64,000 nucleotides of DNA, from positions 248,001 to 312,000 of the forward strand of contig JANEZZ010002241.1 in NCBI GenBank assembly GCA_026122225.1. Direction: 5' to 3'. Numbering within the stretch: the first letter of the stretch is position 1; every line of letters starts with the position of its first letter. The notes below the pieces were generated by a model. The model was not told where the DNA came from. It did not search any database and saw nothing but the letters and a program-made list of their open reading frames with translations. Source of the stretch: Heloderma charlesbogerti. Its lineage: Eukaryota > Chordata > Lepidosauria > Squamata > Helodermatidae. The position numbers were made by a program, and so were the translations under genes. Below are positions 47,119 to 59,065 of the stretch, in pieces.

Positions 47119-48200
47119 CAGCTATAGTCCCTCCTCTAAGCCTCTATATTCATCTCGCTACCCCAATCCACAGTTTGATAAATCACATTCCAGTCTATCC
47201 TCACTAACTTTTCATCTCCTGCTGAAGAGGCTGAGTAGGCCCTTTGGTAGTACATCCATGAATGGACACATCCATGTGAGCTATGCATGAACATGCAGAT
47301 TGATAGAGTAGCCATAAAAAATATATTCCACATAACTTTAAGCCAACTGGCTACAAGGATATATGGGCAAACAATCCACCCTCATAAAAACATAGGATGT
47401 AGAGATCTACATAATCTCTATATTTGCTTTATATTTGGACCGCATTTTAAGCATCTTATTTATTCCATAATAAAATGTTCATACTAGGTGTCACACTAGT
47501 TCTCTGTAGGTTTCTAGTTACAATCTACCCAAACCCTGAACATTTAAATAGCCAAATGCCAGACCTTCTCACACACAAAGAAGCCATACAATTGACAATA
47601 CTAAATAGTATTTTTCTTTTCTTTCATCTTTTACAGGTTAGCTTTCAGAAAACACCTTTTCTGATTGGCTAAAACACCTTGTTATTAGGAACAAAATGAC
47701 TTAAGGGACAATATGCTTACAATCACATATCTTACAAGATTTTCTAGTGTATATATATTGTCATTTTCGCCATTATGTATATGTGCTGTTGGGTTTTGTA
47801 TGTCGAAACATTATATGAAACAATGTGTACTTGCTTTTCACTTTGGATCTGTACAGCTTTGTAGTTTCTAGATCTTTTATTGTGCCAACTAGTCACCCAA
47901 TGCTGACCAAGTTTTTCAGTTTTACTTATTCAGCTCATAAGATGGGCACTTAAGCATTTACATGCCTGTTTTAGATTTCAGTCTTGGTGTGTATTGCAGA
48001 CAAAAGCCTGATAATTCTTCAAATATTCCTGGATGTGTACGTCTCTAAACATTCTTCCCATTGCCCATCAAAAGGCAGATTACTTCTATGTTCCGTTTTC
48101 TAAACAAGCCAGCAACAAGGACACTTCTGAGAATACAATCAACTAAATCAGCCAGAAATGAATTCAAGGTATTTTGCACTGATTAGACATGCCCCTGAAA
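47119..48200. other. Intergenic AT-rich sequence
   Basis: No gene or nameable element seen. Confidence 0.5.
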
Positions 48201-48204
48201 ATGA

Positions 48205-48560
48205 TTTCAAAACTGCAGCTTTTTCGGAATGCGACCACCCAGCTGGTGATAGTTGAATACCGGCATAGACGGTTCTCACCAAATGCTGAAGTGGTAACAT
48301 TAATTACTAGAGTATTTGTGGACTCTATTCAAGGTACTAGCTTTGATATATAAAGTACTAAAATGGTCTGGAGCATGCATACCTTAACAAGTGTCACTCC
48401 CATATGAACTTCCCTGCAACCTCAGATCAGCTAAAGAGACAATGCCATAGATTCCATTATATTTCAAAGCCAGGTTGGCTTCCACTAGAAGCAGGGCCTT
48501 CTCAATTGCCACCAGATGTAGAACATGCCTCTATGGCCTGTATATGTTTAGCAGTTTCCC
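48205..48560 (+). mobile_element. L2-type LINE C-terminal fragment
   Basis: Decayed phrases LQLFRNATTQLV-like and ALIYKVLKWSGACI-like (near 48210 and 48330) match the ORF2 C-terminus of squamate L2. Confidence 0.65.
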
Positions 48561-48577
48561 TTGCACCAACTGATTAA

Positions 48578-49489
48578 GAGTGCAATCTTCTGGGATGTGT
48601 GCTGGGTAGTCGTAAGCCTTGGAGGCTTCTGAGTATCCTATGCGGAGCAGGAGTTGTATTCACCCATCTAGCAGAGGCTTCAGGGAGGGAAAGAGGCTAG
48701 GGTGGCCATAGAATCTGTCGTATGGCTGCTGCCTCAGTCTCCTCCCCTCCTCTGGGAACGTCCCCTTCTCCCTGTCTCAGTGCTTTGTTTTATGCGTCTG
48801 GGGAGGTAGCTGGCACTGTTCTCTCTGCAACGGCTATGTGGGGAAGGGAGCACAGTCTCCTGGCTGAGCCAGAAAACCCAAATATCCTATTGTCAGGTGC
48901 GCCCTAGCTGCCTCTTACAGTCCCCTCCAATAGCCAACTCAAGACACAGACGAAAAGGATTCTTTCCAAGGCTTTATTCCATTTTCAACTTAATGACTCT
49001 TTCAGATGCTAATCACCAGCGACTAAGCAAGGAACTGCACTGGGGTAGTTAGCAGAGTAGCCTAAGCTCCGGGTAAGGCAGTTGGTCCCCGTTTGAAGAG
49101 GAAGGGCGGGAAGACTCTGAACTTGTGGGCTATGGAGAGGTCCTCCCTCTTACCCTTGGGTCCTCGGGACACGACCATTGTTTTAGCGCCAAGCGAGCAA
49201 AGCCCCTCCTCTCGGCGCCTTCCATCTGGCGCTGCTCCCTGCGTCTGTGCCGAGCGTCCAGCAAAACCCCCTACCCCGCTCTCTCGCTACCAGGGTCACT
49301 CTCTCTCTCAGGAATGCAGGCAGGAGGAATCCCTCCCTGCCGCTGTGCCTGTGAGAGATGAGCGAGCTCCTCTCCCATGGGTTGTTGCTCTTCCTTAGAA
49401 TCAGAACTGCTCTGGGGCTCTATGGGCTCAGTTCCCACCCTGACATCTATGTCCCCCAGACAGGGTCTAGGGGACACAGGATTGCTCCC
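48578..49489 (-). mobile_element. GC-rich Harbinger-like MITE, copy F, split by an LTR
   Basis: TAA on both sides (48575-48577 and 49490-49492). Left end GAGTGCAATCTTC, right end AGGATTGCTCCC. The MITE runs 48578-48890 and resumes at 49451-49489; the intervening block is a solo LTR. Alignment with copy B around aaatatcctat fixes the break point. Confidence 0.88.
48891..49445 (-). mobile_element. Solo LTR of a retrotransposon/retrovirus-like element
   Basis: 555 bp with TG...CA ends and a terminal inverted motif (TGTCAGG at left, CCTGACA at right). The flanks are cctat (48886-48890) and tctat (49446-49450), a 5-bp duplication with one change. A polyadenylation signal AATAAA (minus strand, 48978-48973) about 80 bp before the left end gives the orientation. 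No internal gag-pol remains, so this is a recombined solo LTR. Whether it is Ty3-like or retroviral cannot be decided here. Confidence 0.82.
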
Positions 49490-49492
49490 TAA

Positions 49493-50800
49493 GCCACTTT
49501 TCATTCCAAGATGCTTTTAATTGCTCGTTATAATAAAATTGCTTCTGCTGTTTCTGGTTTTTAAATTCGGACTGTTTTGATTTTTTTAAAGTTTGTATAC
49601 AAGTTTTGTAAATAAAAACTTTTATAGATGACAGTCTCCTAATTATCTTGTCCATGTAATCCCCACCCACTATGTACCAGATCAAATACTGTGCAACTGC
49701 TTTGCCTTTAGGATGACACCTTGCAGGGATATCATTTTTCCAGTACTCAAGCCACAATACTAAGTTGCTGTGAAATTGCAGTTCTTCCCCTGCACTTCAT
49801 GCTAGCATATCTACTTTTACAAGTTCCATAGTAAATGCAACTGCTCATGTGTCACAAGGACCTAGTGAATTACGCCCTTGACATACTTGTTACAAGTGAC
49901 TTCTACCACCAATGCTTGAATTAAGGATTGGTAGCAAAGGGGCCCTCGCCTCTTTACCTTTTGTGTTGGCCTCCTAACCTACTTTTTTAGAAGGCTCTAG
50001 GGGGACCATGATTGGACTAGAATAGGGGTTGATTGCCTATGATTTCATTAAAAGCCCCACATCCTTTCCCCATAATTGAACTGATATTTTATTATTTATT
50101 ATTATATGCCAATTTTATACCCTTTCAAAAACCAACATGCAGTAGAACTGAGCATCCCCTTGCTGTGCCAATCACAGGAGCACACTTATAGGGCTTTAAA
50201 ATGTTTTGCAAGCATTTCCAGCCCTGGGTATCATTTCCCATGATTTTGTTTAAAAAGAAAAGTGTAGATACCACCACATATCTTGCATACCCTCCACTCC
50301 ACAATCCATTACATTAGGATAGTTCATGCTATGCAAACTGGGATGGGCCAGCGCAAGTGCTATTGGCTTCTACAGATAAGCTACAGTTCTCTTGGTATTT
50401 GACGTACTAAGTTATGGCAAAATCTCTCTCTATTGAAAACGTGTTAATACAGATTAAAGTATCAGTTTATAATCAACTGGGCAAATATGTTCCTATTCTG
50501 ACTGTGAAATTGGTAGTCTGACGCATGATAAGTGTATGTAATGGCCTACATCTTTAGATCAGCTTGATTTCATCTATTTGCTGCCACACAGACAAAAATC
50601 CAATGAAGCAAAGAGAAATATAAACATGAATGCAATTATGTATTAACTAATGAAATCTACACATTTTTTCTTATAGCTAAATTCAAACCACAAAGCTTCC
50701 TAATTTCAAGAGGAACTCAAAGCTATACAAATGTGTAACTGAGTTAAAAACAAACCAAAATTCCTGAATGGTCCTTCTCTTTCCATTAAGAATCAGAGTG
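49493..50800. other. Intergenic sequence downstream of TNPO1
   Basis: AT-rich with a (TTATTA)-rich tail fragment at 50088-50150. No gene seen. Confidence 0.5.
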
Positions 50801-50822
50801 CAGCATCTATATTTAAACAAAT

Positions 50823-50828
50823 TTTATT
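50823..50828 (-). promoter_or_regulatory. TNPO1: Candidate TNPO1 polyadenylation signal
   Basis: AATAAA on the minus strand at the left edge of the repeat-poor block, with T/G-containing sequence downstream. Confidence 0.55.
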
Positions 50829-52636
50829 AACATAGTCAAGCAGTGATTAACATTCACGTCTATTGTCACATCATACAAATGTAAATACAAAATTACTACA
50901 TTACAATATATATTCTCTGCATGATCCAAAATATTTGGTGGCCCCAAAAAACTCTTTAGAATTCAGCAGCTTATCAAAAATCAAAACCATATGCTATTTA
51001 AAATGAAGTTGTGTTAGCAGAGGCAGACAAGAAAAATTAACTTAATACACCTTGAGAAATTGCTGAAGGATATGTTTGAAAGGAATATTCTAACATACAC
51101 AGAAAACACATCCAATTTAAAGCTTTCAAGCAAAACTCATACAACCTAAGTTGTCAGCAGAAAGATCTGGCCATTTTGCTACTTTAACTATTGTTAGTAC
51201 ATACAACTCTTAACAGTTAATTCTAAGACAAACAGAGTTAATTGGGAGAAATCCTGATTATACCTTTTGGGGGGGGCGGCACAGAAAAGAGTGTTTTTAG
51301 TTTTGGAAAGAGTGCCCTCAAAAATTTCCTAAGGATCTGTAGTTTGCTGCACACCCAGAAGAGACCATTCTTAAATTAAATGATACATAGGAACAGAAAA
51401 AAGATACCATACTATCAGTACCAGAACTGGTTTGCAATGTAGCTGTCTTGTTTAAAAGGTGCATTTGTCCAGCAAAACAAGAGTGAAGGTTTATTTCAAT
51501 ATAACCATTAACAGTTTCCCTGTCATGCACAAACAAATCTAAGTATCATGCATTGTTTTAGCTCAGTTTCTTAGTGACAAAAAGCCACATGCCCTTATTA
51601 AAGTTTCATTCAGGACAGCCTAATACTGATTTGCTCTGACAAATAGGTACAAACAGCACAGTTGGGCTATGGACATCATTTTGAACTGAATAGTAACTGA
51701 AATTTGAGTGCAGTATTGAGTACAACTGTATTAAAACGTAAAGATGTATTTATCTTTTCATCTCAAGATTGAAGTCTTCCAGACAGCCCAATGCTTACAC
51801 AGTACATATTAAATTCATATGCAAACAGCAACATTATCTTAAAAGATTACTGCTTGGCATTCAGTAGCTTACAGCAGCAAAGAGTCTGACCTCCATTAAA
51901 GTTAACTGCCTAGGACTGCATTAAGTGTTATTCTTTAGATTCCTCATACTACGCTAAAAATGTTTTAGGCATCTAAACCTTCAGATACACCGAAAATATA
52001 TCGGAAGTATTTATGCCAAGTCATAAATTGATTGATTTCTTTTCAAAATCAGGACAATAAACTTTGTACTGAACAATATAAAGCACACTTTATGGTGATT
52101 TGTAGGTGCTATTTCGCACAAATGCATTCTTTCCTTAAGAAGAATGTTATACATCTTTGTAAAATACATTCAATATGAATAAAATAGGTGACTTATATTG
52201 AAGCAAAGTCATTGGTGTCCCACAATAATTTAATTTAGATATGAGAATTTAAGACATTAGGCAGTTCCTCTACGAAAGACAAACTGGTACACTTAAGACA
52301 TATTAGAAGCCTCTATCTAACCAAAAAGGGTACAAGAGTATTTTACCTGAGATAAAACTAGTATGAATATTTCTTATCCAAATAGCAACAGAAGTGTCAG
52401 CTTTGGAAATCCTCTTACAAGTAGTATAAATCTAAATTACACAGTATTTATGTAGCTTAAGCAATTCACACCAATGTTAAAGAAAAAAATCAGAATTATC
52501 ACAGTGTGTATCAATAGTGTTTATTACAAAACTAAAATTACTTTTATGATTTAAAAAAATCCTATTGGCTATGTATTTTAAAACACATTATTCTATGCAT
52601 GTTGCCATGACTGCACCCTCTAAGTGGCAATAATCA

Positions 52637-52725
52637 AGGCTGCAGTCCTAAGCATACTTACTTAGAAGTGAGTCCCACTGAAATCAATAAAACTTACTTC
52701 AAGGTAAACACGTTTAAACATCAGG
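52637..52725. repeat. Palindromic squamate repeat inside the TNPO1 3' UTR
   Basis: ggctgcagtcctaagcatac then agtgagtcccactgaaatca is the same family as at 14521, 31022 and 31655. The only clear transposon-derived piece noted in the UTR. Confidence 0.6.
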
Positions 52726-55700
52726 GTGAAAAGCAATAGAATCTAGATTGTATATAACTGATGTCTATGCACCAATTTAGAAAATAAATCATGCTAAAAA
52801 ACTTACAAAGTGTATCCATCCCTTATATTGAAAGAAATGAAACAAAGATGTTAAAGGATACTTCTTTCCTTAATAGTCACAAACTACTAAAAATCCTACT
52901 GCATTAAGACAAGTTTAACTGCAAAAGAGATACATTTAAAATGTTTTAAAATACACTTTCTGTTACCAACTTAGGTTGATCAGCAGCTTTGTTCACTGTT
53001 AGAATCCTTCAAAAGCAGGGGGCCTTAGACATGAAAACAAAGGCATATATAAAAACAGTAAACACTGACCTCCTGAGGTTCCTACAACAAAAATATTCAA
53101 GTAGAAAATCTACATCACTTAGCAGCGGCTATTTCTGTAGTTTAGCACACTAAGCACTTTATTTACTGTGTAAGGAGCAGATTTAGTAAGCCGTGCTTGT
53201 AGCATGCCAAGAGGCAGGGAACACTGGAATGTAACAAAGACAAACTCACAATTCTACCAGTATCAACATTCAGTCAACATTCAAAAATTGTCAAGACTAC
53301 ACATAAAGAATTAAGATGCTTTATATATCCCATGATGCAATATATTTGATGTACAACTGTTAGTGTTGTATCAGAGCTCTCCTTACCTCAAATTCTAAGC
53401 CAAGTGACTTATGCAAGTATACTACACTTTGTGAGTTTATTAACAAAAATGATCGTTTTAACTGCAATATTGCTTTCCTGTTTGTTACTTTTCTGCGTGA
53501 TCACCTTAGTCACAGTAAAACAGTCACATCCCCTTATATTAACCCATGTAATAAAATTATATATGTATGTATGTAAGTGGCTACAGCATGATAATCTTTA
53601 ATGTTATCTGCAACTTAACAGTTCAAGTTCACAAGGGCCAAAACAAATATAAGTTTGTTTTAGATAATTCCATATAGAAAGCTTGGACTACTATCCACAA
53701 AGAAAATTAAATGTAAACCCTTGTCTAAGGCAAGTTCCACCCTCATAAAATTTTAAGATTTACTTTCTTGAGAATTTTTATCTACTTTGATTGGGAAAGC
53801 TATAACTATATGTTTTCAGCTGAAAGAGAAGTTGTGGCTTCTGACACAAGTTAATTTGAAAGTAGATTACCACATGTATTTTTGTTCCAGTGGATTTCAT
53901 GGCGTAGTAACATCAATTTCATTCTTTATAGGCTTTTATACAGGACATGTATTAAAAAGGTCATTTTCAAGCATGTTTAACCCACTCAAATTTGCAAAGC
54001 GAAAAAAAAGGAATGTAAAGGACTTGTGCATGCTCCCAAGCATTAAACAAAAAGCTGAAGTCAGATTTCATAAATTTACACTCACACAAGACTGAACTTC
54101 AGTGCAATGGCTAAATCATAAAACAACCTTAAAAGAACCAAAACATGCAAAGTCAGATCCTAAAACATTGGTTATCCAGTATTGTTGTGTGTTGGGGTTT
54201 TTTGCAATGCAAAGATGAGAAGCTAAAATGTAAGGCGGCTGTTATGGCTTTTTTTCTTTTTTGCACAGATTAATTTTGCAGCACTTAAGGGAAAATGGAA
54301 AAGTGTTGCTTCACCTCTGACCAGCAGAGTTACTTTCTCTCCATTTTCCTTTATCATCATGGGATACTCTTTATGCAATCTAAATTAATCACAACTTCCA
54401 CTTTTATAGTAACACAAGATCAAGTGTACCAGTTAAATTTTCACATTCACAGTACATAAGAAAATACACATGGAAAGAAAAGTAAAGGGTTAACTTAACA
54501 AGGATTTATTCACAGGAATACAAGTGAGTAGAGGGGAAAAACAGAAAAGCTAAACAAATGAAATGAAAAGGATTCAAACCAACTTTCACTCTGTAGCTTT
54601 TAACTTGCACCCTTATGTGCTTTCTTTAGGACACAAAGGGCCACCAACATGCACGGACACAGTGTAGATACCCTGCTTTACATCTACTAACTTATGCATC
54701 TCTTAAGATCATGCTTTGCGCACAGGGGTGGGGTGGGGTGGGGATAAAAATAAAAGAATATGTTGTTTGGGAATAAACACTGAAATGTAGCAATCATGTC
54801 ATCAATTTTCTACAATTGTCTTTACGTGCCAACTAACATTTATGTAGCCTTTAACAGGTCTTACCATGTAACTCATTTTTAGAAGGTTTGGTAAAAATCA
54901 CTAGTATAACCATGCAGAAAGCACATCACACTGACAGCACAGAGGCAATACTTTGCACAGCTATATCAGCTTTCCACATTGTGCAGGTTACACAATACAA
55001 TATCAATCTTATTCCTAAGAGATCCTAAAAAGATATTTCAAGGCCTAATTGTAACTACAGTATTTTATACTTATATTCTTAATAAAAAATAAAATCCACA
55101 GAATCTTAAAGGAATTTTTAACGCAGGGCTATACTGAATTGGTAAACTGCAACACAAAATTGGCGCAACATAAGTAAATGTATACCACTCTCACTCTTTG
55201 ATGCAAGCATGCTACTTTCCCACTAAAAATACGCTCAATCACTATGATCCGAAATGCATGCCTGAACCTTAAACTGCACGTTAATTATGCCTTACTCTAG
55301 AAATTAAATCTAATGAAGTACAACCATCAAATCATATCCACTACCTTTTAAGTTTCAATGTAAAATTAAAAAGATTCACCTTTCTTCTGAAATACCCCTC
55401 CCCCCCAAATGAAAAGGAGTGACTCATTTGGCATCCTGCAGGTTGCTTCATTTTGTTCATGTTAACCTTTATTACTTTATTATGGGGTTATTTAAATTTG
55501 TACACTGCAAGTGCTTGCTCCTAGTATAGGTAGCAAGCTTCATTTTAACTGTACTAACTTCATTTGTTTAGTTCTTCATTAACATGCAATACCTAGGAAT
55601 CCCATCAAGATGAAACAATGCAGAAACCCCTTGTTATGACACCTTTAATGTCTGTAATAACCATTCTTCTGTTTCCTTTATCATGTGAACACAATATATT

Positions 55701-57850
55701 TCCTGTTTACCTATCCCCTATGGTTCAGTTTTATATTTTTCATTTTGGTACAGTTCCCCATAATATTGCAGAATGTGCTGTTGTGAATAGACTTTTTTTT
55801 GCGCTTCTTCACATCCAGTGCAGAGTTGTAACAGGAGACAGATTTCCACCCACAAAAGCTCCAGATGTTAAAACATTTCCCAACATCGGCTTAATACAGT
55901 GACGGCAACACCTCCCTCCCGCCCCTCCCAGTAGGCTTGGGATTGTACTGTATTCCCTACTGGTTTACCCTTCCCCCCAGTAAAGGGTAACATTTTTTTT
56001 CCCTGGGTGCAGAGGCTCCCTCCCAGTCTTCCAGACTGAAGGACCTGTAAGAAGCAAAGAATTTACGGATTTATTTTTCAGAAAGAAAGCAATTTAATAG
56101 CATTATTACTAAAAAAAACACAAAGATCTGAATACAGTCAGAAATGCAAAGTGATAGTGTTGATCCCCAGTATGCACTTCCAAGAAAAATGCAAAGCTGT
56201 ACAGGTACTTTCAGAGTGACGTTGTTTCCTTGCCTTGAACTTTCCTTAAACACATGACTAGCAGTTCTCACAGATGGTACTATCCTTCTTCTATTCCAAA
56301 ACCAGTTGAACAAACTTCTGAGTTAAACTAAGCCTCAACAAAAAAGGCTACCTAAACAGATCCTGTTCCACACGATGGCTTAAATTACGCTAGATTCAGG
56401 AGTTCCAACTGTGATAGTTCACCAAAAACTCATACCGCTGTCAGTTGCTTGTCTGGGACAAAAATTCTAACACTTGTACTGGCATAGTTATAAAGTTATA
56501 TGCAGAAGTACCTGAGTTACGCTATCACACATATTTAGTTACCTTCCCCCTACCTCAGCCCTTGCAAGTTGAGAACTGAGCTGATTCCACAGGATAAGGG
56601 TTAACACTTCCAAACTTTCCTTACTGCCATTTTGCCCAGCAACTGAACTCTCCTCCTGCAATTGACTGATACACTGTATGCACAGGGTTCCATAAATTCC
56701 TCTGCCAGCTTGTGGCAAGCAACCTTTCCCCAGCTGGCAAATGTTCTTGCACTTCCAGCAAAACTCTTGCTCCTCAGCTCAAGTTCTCTGTGGAATAAAG
56801 AGCTGTGATTTATCTTCCACAAGCAAGGATTTTGCAGAATGAACTAGCAGCGCCTCCACAGAGAACATGGAGCCATGATTATTCATGGCTGGCAGTTCCT
56901 CCCTGCAATCTCTTGCACTTCTTAAACCAAGAGTGCTGTGCCATAAACTGTGGGCACAGGAACATGGAAGGCTGCAAGGTCATACAAATGCTAAACTAAC
57001 AGAAAGAAAACCTTTCAACAATAAATGACAAAAAAGGGTAGAAAAGACGCTACAAGCATAGCTCACTTGGGGCACAGACCATTGTTAGAAAATTCCTAAC
57101 AATTCTACCAGTGCAGCAGATGAAGAACTACCGAGCAGTAGTTTGGGAAAGCGTGACAGAGCTGAGGGAGGGACCCTGCTCCCCAAAATCAGTCTAGTTC
57201 TAGAATATCCCAAAGCCGCACTGCATTGGCTTTCCTATGCATGTGCCTGCACAAAGACCATGAAGGAAAATTTATCTTACAGAAAGAACAGGGCTCTTGC
57301 AGAAAGCACCAGCAGCGCATCTCTGCAGCAACTACCTCTTGCAAAAGCCCAATAGGAAGGAAGAGAACTGACCATCCTTGAAAGGAGAGACAGAATTTCC
57401 CCTTTCTCATGTGACTTTTGCAGAAAACAACAGGCCAGCACAAAGACAAACACCCCTCCTTCCCCCATGTTCTCTGCACATGCTTGGGGAAGGGAATGGT
57501 CAGTGGCAGCCACAAGTAATGAATGGCCTGCCTAGCAAACCAACCTAAAAAAAAAAGCAAGCTAGGCACCACTGTAAATGGGGTGCTTAAATTCATTCCC
57601 TTTTTGGCAGAGTCTCAACTACCTGGGTAGGAAAGACTTGCCCATGTCATGAGCACATAAGCTCCAATTCTGCTCTCTGTTGGTAACAGAGGAGAGAGTA
57701 AGCTCCACCTGCAAAAACTACTAACCCTGCATAGGAAGACTAAGGTGATCTTTAGCTTTGCTTTCACTTAATAAAAAGCATGCATCAGAGACAGGAACGT
57801 TGGTACTTACTGTGAAGGCTTCTTCTCATTGGCATACAGAGGGTATCCAG

Positions 57851-57890
57851 CTTGAGCCTGGTGGTTGGGTATCCAGCCACCAGGCTCAAG
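57851..57890. repeat. Perfect 14-bp-arm hairpin near the DIRS-like end
   Basis: cttgagcctggtgg and ccaccaggctcaag are exact inverse copies around a 12-nt loop. The loop repeats the gggtatccag found just upstream at 57841. Confidence 0.9.
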
Positions 57891-58289
57891 GGGCAGAGAT
57901 CACATGAACAAATGTTTACTATTTTGCTTCCCAAAGAAAACTCTTCCGCAGCTCTGTGCCACGGCCAATATTAAGGTAGGGAAAAAAACTGATTTTGAAG
58001 GTGAAGGAAGAACAGAGAGGGGAGACTCATTTGGGAGTGTTTTGTATCTGTGGTGGAAAGAAAATAGTTGTGTGAAGTCCATGAAAAAAGAAAAGAAAAA
58101 CAGCCACTGAATGCAAGAAAAGTTGGACCCTAGATATCACCCACAGATGTTATTGCAAATAGAAAGGCTATTTTGAATTAGAATAGTCTTAATGTCAGTG
58201 AGTTTAATGGTTCACATGGACGTTTTGGAAGTATTTGCAGTACTGTGTGGACTTTCCAAGAAGGGAATCTGTTGACTGTTCGAGGAGTG

Positions 58290-58398
58290 GACAGCCATCT
58301 GTCGGGGATGCTCTGACTTGGATTCCTACGTTGAGCAGGGGGTTGGACTCGATGGTCTTGTAGGCCCCTTCCAACCCAACTATTCTATGATTCTATGA
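58290..58398 (+). mobile_element. CR1 LINE 3' end fragment
   Basis: acagccatctgtcggggatg onward to ccttccaacccaactattct and attctatga, nearly the same wording as the CR1 copy at 1610-1716. It interrupts the DIRS-like element between its RNase H and recombinase parts. Confidence 0.92.
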
Positions 58399-58631
58399 CT
58401 GATTAGGGAACGTCCACGGAGGAATCTCCAAAGGTCAGGGCGGATGCCAATTGGTTTTACACCTGGTTTTGACAAGCACATATGAGAGGACTGAGGCTTG
58501 TGTAGTTGTTTCTAGATACTGGAAGTGTGACCTGGTTCCCCTTTCCTGTTGATATGTGCCTTTATAGTGGTATTGTTTGGCCTGTTAAAAACATGGGCTT
58601 GGTGTGACAGATGCGGCACAGACATCAGGGC

Positions 58632-59065
58632 TAGGGATGGGCGCAACCCGTACCTTTTGTTCTGGGGGGGTTCCGTAGGGGGGCACGATCCGTCCCTCCC
58701 CCCAGAATCCTCACCGGCCGGCTCCGCTCCTATTGCGTGAAAAACCACAGACGCCATTTGTGGCCGTAAAGCCCTTAGTTTAAGCTAAATGCAGCCATTT
58801 ACGGATGCATTTAGCTTAAACTAAGAACTTTATGGCCACAAATGGCGTAGTGGATGCCATTTGTGTCCGGAGTCAGCCTCAGCCAGTGATAAGGCATGGC
58901 AGCCATATCGCTGGTGCTCCGGAACCGCTGGCAGGGAGGATTTGGCCAGGGAGGATTCCGCAGGGAGGTGGAGGTAAGGGATCCTTTCCACCATGGACTC
59001 CGGAGGCAGGATTCTTTTGAATCCGGCCTCATTGGGGTCCGTGGCGGAATTCTCTGACATCCCTA
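58632..59065. mobile_element. Non-autonomous hAT transposon with perfect 8-bp target duplication
   Basis: Inverted termini TAGGGATG and CATCCCTA, flanked by atcagggc at 58624-58631 and again at 59066-59073 without mismatch. 434 bp, no transposase. It contains a large internal hairpin at 58751-58849. It is inserted in the RNase H region of the DIRS-like element. The perfect duplication indicates a comparatively recent insertion. Confidence 0.92.
58751..58849. repeat. Long hairpin inside the hAT element
   Basis: Arms 58751-58793 and 58806-58849 (about 43 bp, three mismatches), loop about 12 nt. Both arms contain cttagtttaagctaaatgca or its inverse. Confidence 0.92.

Larger units (their letters stand above)
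50805..56044 (-). other. TNPO1: TNPO1 terminal exon, 3' UTR
   Basis: Starts after a TTGCTTCTTACAG acceptor (exon begins at 56044) and ends near an AATAAA at 50828-50823, about 5.2 kb. It is distinctly AT-rich and almost free of transposons compared with both flanks, as expected for a constrained untranslated exon. It contains no long reading frame of its own; frames of 65-102 codons are chance. Human TNPO1 also has a very long 3' UTR, which supports the interpretation. Internal TTTATT sites (for example around 55469 and 54505) could be alternative polyadenylation signals. The exact cleavage point is estimated. Confidence 0.75.

Noticed and set aside
53404..54095. Two plus-strand frames in the TNPO1 3' UTR
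   Set aside because: AT-rich chance frames antisense to the UTR, without Kozak context or domain.
54722..54742. GGGGT tandem as an RNA G-quadruplex in the TNPO1 UTR
   Set aside because: The G-rich strand is the plus strand, whereas the transcript is minus and would carry C-runs.
57143..57596. Frames of 70-135 codons in the TNPO1 3'-UTR intron
   Set aside because: Both strands are open at once over a repeat-like tract; no family signal.
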